Shown here one piece after another: positions 40,484 to 40,990 of a DNA stretch of 40,990 bases. The first letter of the stretch is position 1. The number at the start of each line of letters is the position of its first letter. The DNA is from JALUZX01 sp964561605 (GTDB lineage: Bacteria > Planctomycetota > UBA1135 > JALUZX01), in assembly GCA_964561605.1 (NCBI GenBank), contig CAZLQD010000034.1, positions 1 through 40,990 on the forward strand, given 5' to 3'. The notes below the pieces were generated by a model, which did no database searches, was not told the DNA's origin, and worked only from the letters and a program-made list of their open reading frames with translations. The translations under genes and the position numbers were made by a program.

Positions 40484-40990
40484 TCACCGGACCAGGAGGA
40501 CCTCCACGTTGGACACCGTGGAGAGGTCGTCCGCCGTGACGAAGGCGAAGGCCAGATCCTTGCCCCGGAAGAAGGAGAGCTCACCCGGCCCCACATGGAA
40601 GGAGGCCGCCGCCCGGCCCGAGGAGTCCAGCTTGCCCAGGAAGTTCCGGAAGTAGCTGGTGTTCACCAGGAGGATACCGGCCCTTGTGAAGGCGTCGGCG
40701 TTCAAAGGTAGGAGGTTGCCTCCGGGCAAGGGCGTCCCGGGGGAGATCCCCGAGCCCCCCACCAGCAGGAGATAGGGCCTGCCCGCCGCCTTGGCCCCGG
40801 CGTTCAGGTTGAAGGTCACCTTCCCGCCCTGGGAGGCCTTCAGGGTCGCCGCCGAGGCGGTGAGCATGGGGTTGTAGCTCGTGCCGTTCACCCCCTGGGT
40901 GAGGATCCACTTGTCCGGGTCCAGGACCAGGCTGGAGACCCGGCCCTTCACGGGGACGGTGTAGCTCTGCTTCCAGTCGGAGTTCCAGAC
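40484..40990 (-). CDS. C-terminal part of a secreted protein, possibly an M1-type peptidase (partial)
   Basis: The open frame runs off the right edge, leaving 168 visible residues. The first visible part (WNSDWKQSYTVPV, then LVLDPDKWILTQG) resembles the C-terminal end of M1-family (gluzincin) peptidases, where a phrase like 'LDPDxWIL' is common. The last 100 residues are a beta-rich domain: VTFNLNAGAKAAGRPYLLL, GISPGTPLPGGNLLPLNAD, FLGKLDSSGRAAASF. Such end domains recur on planctomycete secreted proteins. The protein ends VSNVEVLLVR, similar in style to the end of the SGNH-like gene. Peptidase identity is uncertain because the HExxH zone is outside the window. Confidence 0.6.
   Translation of the reverse strand, partial: VWNSDWKQSYTVPVKGRVSSLVLDPDKWILTQGVNGTSYNPMLTASAATLKASQGGKVTFNLNAGAKAAGRPYLLLVGGSGISPGTPLPGGNLLPLNADAFTRAGILLVNTSYFRNFLGKLDSSGRAAASFHVGPGELSFFRGKDLAFAFVTADDLSTVSNVEVLLVR

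Overview
The window is GC-rich, densely coding bacterial chromosome with strong G/C in third codon positions. It carries about 30 protein genes and two tRNA genes. I see no phage, insertion sequence or CRISPR signature. The best guess for the host is a deep-branching Planctomycetota lineage. This rests on two secreted proteins with a C-terminal beta-domain of the type common there (ends of the genes at 5326-6543 and 40484-40990), an ECF sigma factor coupled to a TPR protein, and several secreted proteins of unknown type. It is an inference, not a proof.

Left third (1-15016): a two-SIS-domain protein that looks like glucokinase regulatory protein / MurQ, divergent from a GT39 glycosyltransferase plus LOG-family pair. 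Next come a fumarylacetoacetase-family hydrolase, a secreted SGNH-like protein, a secreted M23 peptidase divergent from a secreted six-hairpin glycosidase, and a xylulokinase divergent from a sugar/H+ symporter with a clear inverted repeat between them. A small secreted protein of unknown function closes the block.

Middle (15288-25919): a 1173-residue fusion joining serine hydroxymethyltransferase, a degenerate GcvT/YgfZ-like domain and a full aminomethyltransferase GcvT. It is followed by a Na+/phosphate symporter with a separate PhoU-like partner, a Rieske-like protein that lacks its first His ligand, a DUF1858 protein, an orphan GAF histidine kinase, and folC directly downstream of tRNA-Asp and its terminator. 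A tRNA-Val lies just upstream of tRNA-Asp.

Right third (26072-40990): ugd, a TPR/ECF-sigma operon with a long hairpin-rich 3' region, a secreted TPR-like protein with a near-consensus promoter, a GT2 glycosyltransferase, a cobalt/nickel ECF transporter operon (cbiMN-cbiQ-cbiO, His-rich tail on the ATPase), a Wzz/GumC-type chain-length protein followed by a BY-kinase homologue without the Walker A lysine, an O-antigen-ligase-like membrane protein, a PduO-type cobalamin adenosyltransferase, an acyl-CoA dehydrogenase, and the C-terminal part of a secreted protein running off the right edge.

Three themes link the genes. Ugd, GT2, Wzz, the BY-kinase homologue and the O-antigen-ligase-like protein point to exopolysaccharide production. 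Cobalt import plus cobalamin adenosylation points to B12 use. The SHMT-GcvT fusion together with FolC points to folate one-carbon metabolism. The most unusual items are the GlyA-GcvT fusion, the lysine-less BY-kinase homologue, the bacterial GKRP-like protein, the altered Rieske site, the terminator crowding folC, and the chain of hairpins downstream of the TPR gene.
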